From assembly GCF_000661955.1 (NCBI RefSeq), contig NZ_CP007597.1, positions 248,001 through 312,000 on the forward strand: DNA of 64,000 bases. Reading direction: 5' to 3'. Source of the stretch: Stenotrophomonas rhizophila (GTDB lineage Bacteria > Pseudomonadota > Gammaproteobacteria > Xanthomonadales > Xanthomonadaceae). The notes under the pieces were generated by a model. That model was not told where the DNA came from. It made no database searches and saw nothing but the letters and a program-made list of their open reading frames with translations. Positions 1-9,082 of the stretch are shown here, piece by piece. How positions within the stretch are numbered: position 1 is the stretch's first letter; every line of letters starts with the position of its first letter. A program made the translations under genes and the position numbers.

Positions 1-246
1 TTCGGCGATGACGCGGGCTTGGTGATGGTGATCGCCGGTGGCTTCTTCCTCTACATCACCTGGACCATGGTGATGGGCTTCCACCAGCCCCCGCAGCCGG
101 GCAGCCGGGGCAAGGGCGGGCGGCGCACACGGCGCAGCGACCGCGATTCGAGCAGCAGCTCGTCCAGCAGTTCGTCCAGCTCGTCCAGCAGCTGGTCCGG
201 CGGTGGTGGGCGCAGTGGCGGCGGGGGTGCCTCGGGTAGCTGGTAG
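1..246 (+). CDS. TPM/YgcG-type membrane protein, C-terminal fragment
   Basis: The reading frame is open from the first base, so the gene begins upstream of the window and only about 81 C-terminal residues are visible. They comprise a hydrophobic segment (near GGFFLYITWTMVMGF), a basic stretch, a run of about 16 serines, and a Gly/Ser tail ending GGGGASGSW. A membrane segment followed by a low-complexity tail closing in a GGGGASGSW-like motif is typical of TPM-domain (YgcG) proteins, which sit in the inner membrane. The TPM domain itself lies outside the window, so the family call rests on the tail alone. The stop is TAG. Confidence 0.6.
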   Translation, partial: FGDDAGLVMVIAGGFFLYITWTMVMGFHQPPQPGSRGKGGRRTRRSDRDSSSSSSSSSSSSSSSWSGGGGRSGGGGASGSW

Positions 247-254
247 CGCCGGAG

Positions 255-926
255 TTATGCCGACTGCACGCGCCAGTCCAGTGCGGCGTCTTCCAGCACG
301 GCGTTTGCGGTCACGCCGCTCAGCCGCACCTGCAGGCCCTGCGCATTGGGCAGCCAACGTTGCTCGGGGAACCAGCGGCGGGTGGCGTCCACCACGATGA
401 GCAGGCCTTCGTCATCACCCATCGGCGCGAAGTAGGGCGTGGGCGTGGACAGCGGCACCAGACCGAATGTGCTTTCAATCTCGGCCTGCAGCGCGGCGAC
501 GGCGTTGGTCGGTACGCCCACTTCGCTGATGCAGGTCATCTCGCTGCCGTGGAACGCGCCGGTGCGCTCCGACGCGGGCAGGCGACGGCGGGCGATGAGT
601 TCGAGGATGAGCTCATCGGGGCCGGTGAAGTAGATCGATTCAGAATCCCACCGGCCTTCGAAGGTGAAATGCTCCTGGCCTTCGGCGTTGCGTTGGCGCG
701 TGGCGCGCGCGTCCAGCCAGGCAGTGGCGGCGGCGAAGCGGTTGTGCGGCACGTTGAAGGCGAGGTGGACACCGCCCACGGGGAGGGTGCCTGCGGGGAT
801 GAGGTGGATCTGGCTCCAGCCGAGCGTGACCGTTGCGTCATGCACGGGAAGCTGCAGCACGTCGGCGAAATAGGCGGCCGTGGCGGCAACGTCGGCAGTG
901 GGGAGCGTGAGCTGTTCAATGCGCAT
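255..926 (-). CDS. VOC-family (glyoxalase/bleomycin-resistance fold) protein
   Basis: A protein of about 223 residues starting MRIEQLTLPTADV. It has the beta-alpha-beta pattern of a VOC domain (TAAYFADVLQLPVHD, then GWSQIHLIPAG and VHLAFNVPHN) in roughly residues 1-110, and a second half (ISEVGVPTNAV onward) that looks like a second, more divergent VOC module. Such proteins bind a metal and act on small molecules as lyases, dioxygenases or sequestering proteins; the substrate cannot be read here. The frame is open further upstream to 1172, but residues before 926 have no family character. An in-frame ATG at 935 is an equally possible start. It stands alone, 347 bp from the next gene on the same strand. 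Confidence 0.75.
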   Translation of the reverse strand: MRIEQLTLPTADVAATAAYFADVLQLPVHDATVTLGWSQIHLIPAGTLPVGGVHLAFNVPHNRFAAATAWLDARATRQRNAEGQEHFTFEGRWDSESIYFTGPDELILELIARRRLPASERTGAFHGSEMTCISEVGVPTNAVAALQAEIESTFGLVPLSTPTPYFAPMGDDEGLLIVVDATRRWFPEQRWLPNAQGLQVRLSGVTANAVLEDAALDWRVQSA

Positions 927-1272
927 GCCTGCCATGGTGCGACGGTGCGGGGCAGGCGTCCAGTGGTTACGTGGATGCGGGGATTTGCAGCTGTGCGGCC
1001 ATGTGTTTACAAACATCCCGTCGCTAATGGGAGAGAAATCCGCACGCTTGCAAGGATTTTTTCGGGCCGGTCGGTTCCGGCCTGGAAGGATCGCGGGTGC
1101 CGCCAATGACGGCCATCTCCCGTGCCGCAGCCACTTCCCCATCCAACCGCTCCCGCACCACCCACTGTCCAAGAGGGTGGCTCGGGGGCGCCATAGTCGC
1201 TATCGGCCGATGCTGCGCGTACGGGTAGGCGCATCCTGCGCTACGGAGATGGCACTACGCCCACCCTCCGCC
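927..1272. other. Intergenic region without a recognised gene
   Basis: About 350 bp separate two genes on the reverse strand. Reading frames that cross it have no recognisable composition or start signal. It should hold the promoter of the VOC gene and the 3' end of the aldo/keto reductase transcript. I see no clear terminator hairpin or repeat. Confidence 0.5.
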
Positions 1273-2274
1273 TTACCCCGCCTGCGGCAGCGGCGCATCC
1301 ACCGCCACCAACCCACGCGTGCGCAGCGCCTGCCAGAACGCCGCCGGAATCTCCGCATCCACCAGCGCCAGGTTCTCTGCGATGCGGCTCGGCTGGCTGG
1401 CGCCGGGAATCACCGCCGCCACGGCCGGATGCGCCAGCGAGAACTGCAGGGCGGCGGCGCGGATGTCCACGTTGAACTCGGCGCACACCGCACGCAGGGC
1501 GTCCACGCGGGCCAGGATCTCGGGCTTGGCCTGCTGGTATTCGTAGTGCGTGCCGCCGGCCAGGATGCCGGAGTTGTACGGGCCACCCACCACGATGCCC
1601 AGGCCACGCGCGGTGCTGGCCGGCATCAGGGCGCGCAGCGCGTCGGTGTGGTCCAGCAGGGTGTAGCGGCCGGCGATAAGGAAGCCGTCCGGATCGGCCT
1701 GCTGCAACGCCATTTCGCACGGTTCCACGCGGTTGACGCCCAGCCCCCAGGCGCTGATGACGCCTTCCTCGCGCAGCCGGGTCAGGGCCTTGGCGGCACC
1801 GTTCATGGCGATGTCGAACACGTCGCGCCAGCCTTCGCCGTGGAAGTCGCGGGCGGGGTCGTGAATCCACACGATATCCAGGCGGTCGGTCTTCAGGCGC
1901 GCCAGGCTGGCCTCAATGGCGCGCAGCGTGCCGTCGGCGGTGTAGTCGTAGACGATCTTGTTGGGCAGGCCGTGCTCGAACAGGCCGCCCTTCTCGCCCA
2001 GGTCGCGCTGGGTGGTGTCTTCGCGCTCATCCAGGATCAAGCGCCCCACCTTCGTGCTGAGTACGTAGTCGTCGCGCCGGTGCTGCTGCAGCGCCGTGCC
2101 CAGCCGGATCTCGGCAAGGCCGGCGCCGTACATGGGGGCGGCGTCGAAGTAGCGGATGCCCTGTTGCCAGGCGGCCTCAACGGTGTCGAGCGCTTCCTGT
2201 TCGGGGATGTTGCGGTACATGTTGCCTAGCGGGGCGGTGCCAAAGCCCAGCCGGCCGGGAACGGAAATGCGCAT
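1273..2274 (-). CDS. Aldo/keto reductase (D-threo-aldose/L-fucose dehydrogenase type)
   Basis: A 333-residue cytosolic NAD(P)-dependent oxidoreductase with a TIM-barrel fold. The start GRLGFGTAPLGNMYR is the AKR cofactor-proximal region. The catalytic tetrad is visible as Asp and Tyr in RYFDAAPMYGAG, Lys in LSTKVGR and His in VWIHDP. The C-terminal phosphate-binding signature reads VIPGASQPSRIAENL. The GNMYR...MYGAGLAE layout resembles the subgroup that includes D-threo-aldose 1-dehydrogenase and L-fucose dehydrogenase, but the sugar specificity is inferred. It lies 38 bp downstream of the LLM-class flavin oxidoreductase on the same strand, so the two are probably cotranscribed. Confidence 0.85.
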   Translation of the reverse strand: MRISVPGRLGFGTAPLGNMYRNIPEQEALDTVEAAWQQGIRYFDAAPMYGAGLAEIRLGTALQQHRRDDYVLSTKVGRLILDEREDTTQRDLGEKGGLFEHGLPNKIVYDYTADGTLRAIEASLARLKTDRLDIVWIHDPARDFHGEGWRDVFDIAMNGAAKALTRLREEGVISAWGLGVNRVEPCEMALQQADPDGFLIAGRYTLLDHTDALRALMPASTARGLGIVVGGPYNSGILAGGTHYEYQQAKPEILARVDALRAVCAEFNVDIRAAALQFSLAHPAVAAVIPGASQPSRIAENLALVDAEIPAAFWQALRTRGLVAVDAPLPQAG

Positions 2275-2312
2275 GGGTGTCTCGTTGAAAAGGGAGGGGG
2301 AAGCGGCCGTGC

Positions 2313-3314
2313 TCAGGCGTCTGCGGTTGCCCGCGTTGCCGCGCCGGGCGCGTTGTCGGTAGCCGCGCAGCTGTGGAACAGCGGCAGGACGTACTCGGCG
2401 ATTTCGTGGAAGGTGTCATCCAGCGGGCGCTGGTTGCGGCGCACGTGCAGGCCGATATGGTCCACACCGGCCGCGCGCATGGCCTGCAGCTCCTGGATCA
2501 GCGCGGTGCGGCCGCCACTGAAGCCGAAGCGCCAGCGCTTCATGGGCGCGTCGGCGCGCGCGTCCAGCTCCAGGTGGATGAAGCTGGCATAGGGTTTGGC
2601 ACCGGCCACCGCGCGCCACGCGGCCACGCGATGGGCATGCTCTGCCGGTGTGCCGGGGAAGGCCAGGCTGCCATCCATGTGCTGGCCGATCCAGGCAGGG
2701 GTTTGCTGCGACAGCCCGGCCACCAGCAGCGGCAGCGGCGCGGACGGGCGGGGCAGCAGGTCCAGCGGTTCGGGCAGGTGCGCGCGCGCGTGATCTCGCA
2801 GCAGGTCAACCTGGTTGCGGAAGTTGGCACCCCTACCGGGGAAGTCGCGACCGAACAGCGGGTACTCCACCGGGCGGTCGCCGCTGGCCACACCCATCAG
2901 CAAGCGGTTGCCGCTGAGCTGCTGCACGGTGGCGGCGGCCTTGAGCGTCAGTAGCGGCTCGCGGATGGGCAGCACCACGGCGGCGGTGCCCAGCAGGATG
3001 TCCTGGGTGATGCCGGCCAGGTAGCCAAGGTAGGTGAACACCTCGAACACCTGCGCGGCATCGCCGAAGGACGGGTCGTATACCGGCACGTCGCGCACCC
3101 ACAACGCCCGGAAGCCGAGCTGGTCCACCAGCTTGGCCAGGGCCGCATGGCGCTGCATGTCCGGTTCGCCGGGCAGCCGACCACTGTTCCGGCGGGCCAC
3201 TTCGCCGGCGGGTGTCCAGTCGTTGTCCAGCGGCGCTTCCACGCCGATGCTGAAGCCGCCGGCGGTGAGGCGGGAGAGGGCGCTGGCGTTGGATGCGTGC
3301 GATGCGGGGGACAT
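2313..3314 (-). CDS. LLM-class flavin-dependent oxidoreductase
   Basis: A 333-residue luciferase-like (bacterial luciferase alpha/beta barrel) FMN or F420-type oxidoreductase. Diagnostic segments are FRALWVRDVP, VFEVFTYLGYLA, ILLGTAAVVLPIREP, and the GVASGDRP loop that follows the NRLLMG strand. A late GVDHIGLHVRRNQRP strand precedes the C-terminal helix. These enzymes oxidise small organic substrates; the substrate is unknown. I chose MSPASHASN as the start because the upstream extension is Pro/His-rich and lacks family character. It is the first gene of a two-gene unit with the aldo/keto reductase. Confidence 0.8.
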   Translation of the reverse strand: MSPASHASNASALSRLTAGGFSIGVEAPLDNDWTPAGEVARRNSGRLPGEPDMQRHAALAKLVDQLGFRALWVRDVPVYDPSFGDAAQVFEVFTYLGYLAGITQDILLGTAAVVLPIREPLLTLKAAATVQQLSGNRLLMGVASGDRPVEYPLFGRDFPGRGANFRNQVDLLRDHARAHLPEPLDLLPRPSAPLPLLVAGLSQQTPAWIGQHMDGSLAFPGTPAEHAHRVAAWRAVAGAKPYASFIHLELDARADAPMKRWRFGFSGGRTALIQELQAMRAAGVDHIGLHVRRNQRPLDDTFHEIAEYVLPLFHSCAATDNAPGAATRATADA

Positions 3315-3540
3315 GGGGAGATCCAGTGGAGGCCGGTGGTGCGGGTGGCCGACAGTCTGGTGGCTGGATCTTTGCGGAGTAAGCGGGGAATTCGGGAATT
3401 TCTTTTGCGCTGGAATCAATAGTCACGGTAGCCGGTTGGCCGGGGGCAGGTTCTGCTATCGCAACTCCGCCTGAAGGAAATGCGATGCGGAATGCAAAAT
3501 TAAACTGCAGTTCAAGCCCGGAGATGCAATTTAATCTTGC

Positions 3541-3849
3541 ATGGCCAAGCGAACTCCCCCTCTGATGCCGCGTGCCCAACGCCAGCTGCGTGCGCTGGGT
3601 GAACGTCTGCGCACGGCAAGAATGCGGCGCGAGATGACCCAGGGCGACTTGGCCGCCCGGGTAGGCGTGAGCGTTCCCACCATCGGCAAGCTGGAGGCGG
3701 GGGACGTGTCCACCAGCTTTTCCACGCTGGTGCGTGTACTGACCGCACTGGGGCTGGATGGGGATATCGACGCGCTCGCGCAGGAGGATGCGCTGGGGCG
3801 CGAGCTCCAGGACAGCCGCCTGCGTCGCACGGTGGGGGTGAAGAAATGA
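3541..3849 (+). CDS. XRE-family HTH regulator, HipB-like
   Basis: A 102-residue DNA-binding protein. A Cro/C1-type helix-turn-helix covers roughly residues 18-75, with the recognition region MTQGDLAARVGVSVPTIGKLE. Short single-HTH proteins of this sort, ending in a basic tail, are typical antitoxins of the HipB kind. A hipA-like kinase would be expected next. Instead, the stop overlaps an ATGA and is followed by only a 33-codon open frame that runs into the broken comM copy at 3928. The gene therefore looks like an orphan whose partner was lost or never present. It sits exactly at the left edge of the island. Confidence 0.8.
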   Translation: MAKRTPPLMPRAQRQLRALGERLRTARMRREMTQGDLAARVGVSVPTIGKLEAGDVSTSFSTLVRVLTALGLDGDIDALAQEDALGRELQDSRLRRTVGVKK

Positions 3850-3927
3850 GCCGCGCCGCAGATGCGCGGTGCGATGCGGCAAATAGGTTCGCCGCGCTGA
3901 ACCCCCGTAGTGAGACTCTGGTAGGCG

Positions 3928-4130
3928 TGATCCTGCATTGAATTTTGCATGGTTTGCATTCTTCATGATGGTCAGAGATTGCGACAGCTCATCCACCCGT
4001 ACTGCAATCCAACTGCCGATACCCGATCGCCTCGACCACGTGCGCCGTCTGAATGTCCTCACAGCGTGGGAGCAGCCTCGCCATCAATGTGCGGCCATCG
4101 TGAGAATGATGTGCATCCTCGAGGGCGAGG
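3928..4130 (-). pseudogene. comM: 3' remnant of a second comM copy (left island boundary)
   Basis: This stretch aligns with the 3' end and downstream flank of the intact comM at about 15252-15450, in the same orientation. On the reverse strand it encodes a ComM-like C-terminus (EDIQTAHVVEAIGYRQLD then stop at 3989-3991, against EDIRTAHVAEAIGYRQLD in the intact gene). Further inside, MHIILTMAAH corresponds to MHRILRVART of ComM, but a frameshift separates the two pieces. Similarity also extends about 60 bp past the stop codon. It ends near 4130, where island sequence begins. I read it as the left half of a comM copy broken by the island. Confidence 0.85.
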
Positions 4131-4270
4131 GGAGAAAGCGTATATGGCCCCCGATGGAAAACAATCGATGAATCTATGGCTTTAACGAAGCGACCGCGCC
4201 GGAGATTCTAGATTCGTACTTATTGCTTGGGCGCTGTTAATTGTTTTCCGTCTTGTGGTATATTTGGCGA

Positions 4271-5587
4271 ATGAAAGAATCGCATCTTAAGCGTTGCCAG
4301 GTCGAGACTCCGCCGGACGTCGTTCGGCTCGTGTGGTCGTTGGCTTCTGGAATGCGAAATGGAAAATATTTTGAATCTGTTCTTGACCTTGGAGCGGGTG
4401 ACGGAAGATTTAGTCAGATTTCCGGTGTATATGAGAAATATACTGGCGTCGAGCATGACAAGGTCAAGGTGGGTTCTGCTAAGTTGCCGCATAATGCAGA
4501 GCTTGTCGTCGCCGACGCATTGGCATGGAAAACTGGTGGGTATTCAATTTGCGTAGGCAATCCCCCATACATACGCCACCACGGATTGGATGGCCTTTGG
4601 CGAGATTCCGCGCTCCGATCCATTGCGGCTGACGGTGGTCCAGAGCTAAAGAAAACCGCTAACTCATTCGTCATCTTCCTGGCTCAGGCGCTGCTTAGGA
4701 CCGATGAAGGTGGCGTGGTTGCTCAGGTTGTTCCATACGAGTGGGTCTCCAGGCCAAGTGCTAGTGAATTGCGAGAATTCATTAAGTTGAAGGGCTGGGC
4801 TGTCACCGTCTATAGGTTCGAGTCTGACATATTCCCAACGGTGCTGACGACTGCATCCATCACCATTATCGACAAAGCGGCGAAAAGTGGCGAATGGAAG
4901 TATGGATCCATAAGTCGCGATGGCAAGATTCGAATTTCAGGGAAAGCATCAGGAACGACATCCCACGTTATTGGGTATATGGATGGCGATCAGGCCTGCA
5001 AGGGCATACGCGGTCTGAGTCCTGGTGGCCAGGACATCTTCGTGCTCACTGAGGAGGAGCGGCTTTTCCATTCGCTGAAGAAGGGGGTGGATGTCCGGCC
5101 TTGCGTTGTATCTCTCAGGGCTATCGGCGAGGACGTCCATCGGCTCGACAGGGATAAATTTGATGAACTATTTGTTCGCCGGGGAGCTCGATGTTGGCTG
5201 ATCCGTAGCGACAAGGACCGCCGCTCCCCACGGCTGCAGCGATATCTGGATAGCATCCCTGAGGCCTCATGGTCGCGATACAGTACTTGCACGGCCAGGT
5301 CCGTATGGTGGCGCTACCGGCCTCATCCCGCACCCGCGCTGCTCTTGGCCTCGGGATTCACTGGCAAACGGCCGAAGAGTTTGATTAATGATGTCGGGGC
5401 TATTGCTGCTGGGTCCGTCTACGGAGTGTTGGTAGACGCATCTGCAGGGCCGGCCGCAGCTGAGAAGATCTTCAAGGGCCTGCGGGCGTATGACTTCGAA
5501 CGTCGGTTGGTGCATCATTCCAACGGGCTGAAGAAGGTCGAAGTTCGTCAGCTCAACACGGTTCTAGCCGATTTGCTTCCGGATTGA
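4271..5587 (+). CDS. N6-adenine DNA methyltransferase, Eco57I/type IIG-like
   Basis: A 438-residue class I SAM-dependent methyltransferase. Residues 10-15 (QVETPP) form the N-terminal approach common in gamma-class adenine methylases. Motif I is DLGAGDG at 39-45, and catalytic motif IV is NPPY at 97-100, which defines N6-adenine methylation. Later residues (about 230-438) form the likely target-recognition part. No nuclease domain is visible. An in-frame TTG at 4241 would add ten residues, but the ATG at 4271 gives a normal N-terminus. It is the first gene of a four-gene operon, 27 bp ahead of the dual-GHKL gene. Base composition is clearly AT-richer than the host genes. Its product probably marks self DNA for the system. 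Confidence 0.85.
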   Translation: MKESHLKRCQVETPPDVVRLVWSLASGMRNGKYFESVLDLGAGDGRFSQISGVYEKYTGVEHDKVKVGSAKLPHNAELVVADALAWKTGGYSICVGNPPYIRHHGLDGLWRDSALRSIAADGGPELKKTANSFVIFLAQALLRTDEGGVVAQVVPYEWVSRPSASELREFIKLKGWAVTVYRFESDIFPTVLTTASITIIDKAAKSGEWKYGSISRDGKIRISGKASGTTSHVIGYMDGDQACKGIRGLSPGGQDIFVLTEEERLFHSLKKGVDVRPCVVSLRAIGEDVHRLDRDKFDELFVRRGARCWLIRSDKDRRSPRLQRYLDSIPEASWSRYSTCTARSVWWRYRPHPAPALLLASGFTGKRPKSLINDVGAIAAGSVYGVLVDASAGPAAAEKIFKGLRAYDFERRLVHHSNGLKKVEVRQLNTVLADLLPD

Positions 5588-5614
5588 AGCATCAGGACAT
5601 CGAGCGCAGGCGCT

Positions 5615-7972
5615 ATGGCAAAGAAGGACGATCCGAAGAAGGTCAAGACGGCCCATTTCCACATCAGCGCCGCGCTTTTTGAAGAGCTAGGTGAGCGACT
5701 GGTCAGCAAGCCTGAAATTGCACTGGCGGAGCTGATCAAAAACAGTTACGACGCCGATGCGTCTTATTGCGAAGTTCAGATCGGTGACCACGCGATCGTC
5801 GTCTCGGACGACGGTCACGGACTCACTGAGGAGGAATTTCTCAACAACTGGATGGTCGTAAGTAGTACCAACAAGGTCAAGCGACGTCACTCGCGTCGTT
5901 ATCAGCGACACATGGCCGGCTCAAAAGGCGTCGGTCGCTTCTCTGCACGATTTCTTGGCACTGTGCTTGTTGTCGAATCGACGGCTCTGAATCCCAAGTC
6001 CAAGTCCCTAGCTACACTCACAGCAACCTTCGACTGGGTGGCCATATCCAAGAAAGCTGATGTAGCTGATATCGAGATTGAGTACACGGTTCGCCCAGCG
6101 ACCAGGGCTGAGCAGGTTGGTACCCGTCTGACGATGAAATCGCTACGCGAACACGTTGCGGACCTGCCAGTAGCTAGGGTTCGCACGGATGTGCTCAGGC
6201 TCGTAAAAGCAGATGGAGGCTTGGAAGAGCCTGATTTCGAGTACGACACGCAGGGGCTCGAAGCAGAGGACCCCGGCTTTAAAGTGTATTTCGCAGATGA
6301 GGATGCCGATGGCGAGGACGTGGAGCTGGCTGGCCAGATCCTCGACAAGTATGTGGCTCGGGCACGCTTAAGCGTGAGCCTTGATGGGCTTGTAGACTTC
6401 CGCGTCTTTTGGAAGGGTCAGAAGAAGCCTGTCGAGAAGAAGACCTTTCGTCTAGACAGAATTGCCAAGCAGTACAGTGCCAAAGCTCTCTCAGGAATGC
6501 AGGGGGAGAAGGACGCTCGTGGGCTACCAAAGGACTTGGAGGGAGTGCCACATCTTCCCCTCGCGGACACGGTCAATAGTCCCGTATTCATAGACATCCG
6601 TTTCTTCCCGTATCGCCAGGGTACCTTTGTTGATCTGCCTGTGAATGGCAGGGGAGCAATGACATGGGTCAAAGAGAACTCGGGCGTGGCGGTCGTGGAC
6701 AACGGCTTTGCAATGCCGGCGTACGCAGATGAGAACAGTGATTGGCTCGCAATCGAGTCGTCGAAGTCATCGAACGAGCGCAATTGGCAATCGGTCATCA
6801 CGCCAGTGTTCTATCCGATGGATGCTTTGGCAAAGAAGAACCCTGCGCTCAATCCAATGCTTGCCCTGCCGCGAGTTCCGCAGCTGATCGGTCGAGTTCA
6901 CGTTGCAACGCGGAAGGCTCCGGCAAATCTTCAGACTGAAGACGGATGGCTGCTGCCGAATATGGATCGTGAGCAGTTGCGGGACAATGGTGCCTATCGG
7001 CTCATGTGGCACTTGGTGCGATTTGCAGTTGAGTCTTTGGCACACTTCGATCGCGCGTTTCGGGTCCAGGATGAGCAGGCCAAAGAAGAAGAAGCCCGCA
7101 AGAAGGCCAGGTCCGCCTTGGCCGCGACCATCACAGAGATTCGGTCTTCGCCAGAGATTAACTTTGACCACAAGCGCGTCATGCTGCGTCAGCTTGAAGA
7201 GGTCGAAGAACAGATATCGGCGGCTGAGGGTTACGACAAAAGCGTAAGGATGTCTTTGGAGCTCATGTCTACTATGGGTGTCATGGCTGGATTCATGACT
7301 CATGAGTTTGAGAAGACCCTAGAGGCGATCCAGCGGATCGCTGAGACGTTGAAAAAGTTGGCAAAGAAGCATCCCGAGATCGCGCAGGATGCTGAAATAG
7401 TTATACGTAACGAAAAAGCCCTAGCCGAGCAGGCAGAGTATATGCGCTTGTTCGTAGGAGCGTCTCGCAAGATGACGGTCACTCCGTTCAAGGCCCGTTC
7501 GCAGCTGACGGTTGTGGCTCGCACCGTCGAGGCGCTGGCAGCCGATCATGGGATCACCATTGAGATTGAGGCTGACTCAAAGCTGGCTGGCCCCGCGGTA
7601 CCTCTGGCTGCATATCATGGCGTTGCTATCAACCTGATCTCCAATGCTATGAAGGCACTGGTTGCGAAATCCACCAGTTCCGATCGCCGTATCAAAATCT
7701 ATGCTACCAACGATGGTGTCCGGCACATTCTGGTCTGCGCCGATAACGGCATTGGTGTGCCAGAGTATTTGCGTGATCGAATTTGGGATGCCTTGTTCAC
7801 AACTACCGAAAGTGCCGACGATGCCAATCCGCTTAACTCCGGCTTAGGATTAGGTCTTCCTGTCATCAAGAGGGTTGTCGAGGGAGTTGGGGGTCGAGTC
7901 GAGCTTTTGAAGACGCCTCCAGCAGGATTCGCGACGGCATTTAGAGCATCATTTCCACTAGCAAAAGATTGA
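5615..7972 (+). CDS. Dual GHKL ATPase: MORC/HSP90-like module plus histidine-kinase-like module
   Basis: A 785-residue soluble protein with two GHKL ATPase modules. The N-terminal one has its N-box at E39...N43...D46 (AELIKNSYDADA), the DxGxG motif around 65-69 (SDDGHG), and a lid glycine motif GSKGVGRFSA at 102-111. This is the pattern of MORC/paraMORC and HSP90-like ATPases. An S5-like and insert region follows to about 480, then a charged coiled coil (485-545). The second module is histidine-kinase-like: an H-box-like MGVMAGFMTHEF with His563, N-box NLISNAMKAL (673-682), DNGIGVP at 710-716, and SGLGLGL at 742-748. ParaMORC GHKL proteins are known to cluster with restriction-modification genes. 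It lies between a methyltransferase and a receiver-like gene, with gaps of 27 and 11 bp. ATP-dependent DNA or protein remodelling coupled to signalling is my inference. Confidence 0.85.
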   Translation: MAKKDDPKKVKTAHFHISAALFEELGERLVSKPEIALAELIKNSYDADASYCEVQIGDHAIVVSDDGHGLTEEEFLNNWMVVSSTNKVKRRHSRRYQRHMAGSKGVGRFSARFLGTVLVVESTALNPKSKSLATLTATFDWVAISKKADVADIEIEYTVRPATRAEQVGTRLTMKSLREHVADLPVARVRTDVLRLVKADGGLEEPDFEYDTQGLEAEDPGFKVYFADEDADGEDVELAGQILDKYVARARLSVSLDGLVDFRVFWKGQKKPVEKKTFRLDRIAKQYSAKALSGMQGEKDARGLPKDLEGVPHLPLADTVNSPVFIDIRFFPYRQGTFVDLPVNGRGAMTWVKENSGVAVVDNGFAMPAYADENSDWLAIESSKSSNERNWQSVITPVFYPMDALAKKNPALNPMLALPRVPQLIGRVHVATRKAPANLQTEDGWLLPNMDREQLRDNGAYRLMWHLVRFAVESLAHFDRAFRVQDEQAKEEEARKKARSALAATITEIRSSPEINFDHKRVMLRQLEEVEEQISAAEGYDKSVRMSLELMSTMGVMAGFMTHEFEKTLEAIQRIAETLKKLAKKHPEIAQDAEIVIRNEKALAEQAEYMRLFVGASRKMTVTPFKARSQLTVVARTVEALAADHGITIEIEADSKLAGPAVPLAAYHGVAINLISNAMKALVAKSTSSDRRIKIYATNDGVRHILVCADNGIGVPEYLRDRIWDALFTTTESADDANPLNSGLGLGLPVIKRVVEGVGGRVELLKTPPAGFATAFRASFPLAKD

Positions 7973-7983
7973 AGGGGGCTTGC

Positions 7984-9081
7984 ATGTGCAACGTTTTGAT
8001 CATTGAAGATCAACCCGAGACGATTGAGAAATTCAAGGGGTTCGCTCAAGGGACCGAGGTTACGTTCTTCTCGCCTCAAGAAGTTGGTCTAACCGAGAAA
8101 AAACCAAACGAAGAAGGTGGCGCTGTCGAAGAGCAGCTTGCTGAGTTCCTCAAGAGCACAATCGGTGAGCACGCCATTGACCTGGTGCTACTAGATACCG
8201 ATCTGGCAAGGCAGCCCAAGCTGCAGACGCACTCAAGCTACAAGTCGGCGCTTCGCAATGTCGGCATGCCGGTGTGCAGGTACCAGAAGGGTGGGCGTCC
8301 CGTCGATCTAGCAATGCTCCCGCAGCTGCAGCGCACCATTCGTGATGGTGCCTCTGCAATCTGGATGCCTAGAGCATTGGTGAGCAGCGATAAGTGCGGG
8401 CCACAACTGATCCACCGGTTGGGCGCGATCAGCCGCGCCTTTAAGGCCATTGAGTCTGCCCTAGAGCGGCAGCCAGATTTGCTTCTGCATCGTCACAGCC
8501 CCACAGACGTTCTGGCTGCAGTACTGGGTGAGCCGGGACTTGCCTATGAATTTCTTGGCTACGCATCGCAGAATCTTCTGTATTTTGCGACACCAGATGA
8601 AAGCTCCTCGGAACATCTCATCTCTGAGGCCAGGCGCTACTCGACCCAGCTGGGTTACTGGCTTTTCAATTACATCCTAACCTTCCCTGGCCCGATCCTG
8701 GGCAAGAGCGGTGCTGCCGCCTATCTGAATGTGGAACCGGCCGAGCTGGAACGATGCGAGGCGTTCGCGACGTTGTTGGAGGCCGCGCGGTACTCCGGCC
8801 CCTTCTCCGATGTGGAACCGTTCTACTGGCGCTCCAAGCTTATGGAATTAGCGGACGCTGCAGGAGGTGACATCGCTAATGATGAGAGGCTGCAGGGCGT
8901 GTTGCTTACACGAATTGATCCTGATCGTCACGCGGCGCAGGCCTACATGTGCATGATTTCAGGGGAAGCCATACGGCAGGACCAGGCGGCGGCCAACCCA
9001 GATTGGGTGCCATCCGGCGCTAGTGAAGCCAAAATCAAGGAAGAGGTTCTGGACGAACTCGGCCCACTGGCAGGAATCTAA
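7984..9081 (+). CDS. Degenerate receiver-domain protein, partner of the dual-GHKL kinase
   Basis: A 365-residue protein. Residues 1-130 resemble a response-regulator receiver domain: acidic pair E8/D9 in VLIIEDQPE, and a candidate phosphoacceptor Asp71 in DLVLLDTDL after an insertion of about 20 residues. A beta-4-like GMPVCRY lies near 94-100. The usual beta-5 Lys-Pro is replaced by WMPRAL, so the conserved lysine seems absent. The remaining 230 residues are helical, match no family I recognise, and contain no HTH that I can see. The start at 7984 is chosen for the GAAGGGGG ribosome-binding site just before it; an in-frame TTG at 7969 is less likely. It follows the kinase-like gene by 11 bp and ends one base before the next start. 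Confidence 0.7.
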   Translation: MCNVLIIEDQPETIEKFKGFAQGTEVTFFSPQEVGLTEKKPNEEGGAVEEQLAEFLKSTIGEHAIDLVLLDTDLARQPKLQTHSSYKSALRNVGMPVCRYQKGGRPVDLAMLPQLQRTIRDGASAIWMPRALVSSDKCGPQLIHRLGAISRAFKAIESALERQPDLLLHRHSPTDVLAAVLGEPGLAYEFLGYASQNLLYFATPDESSSEHLISEARRYSTQLGYWLFNYILTFPGPILGKSGAAAYLNVEPAELERCEAFATLLEAARYSGPFSDVEPFYWRSKLMELADAAGGDIANDERLQGVLLTRIDPDRHAAQAYMCMISGEAIRQDQAAANPDWVPSGASEAKIKEEVLDELGPLAGI

Positions 9082-9082
9082 G

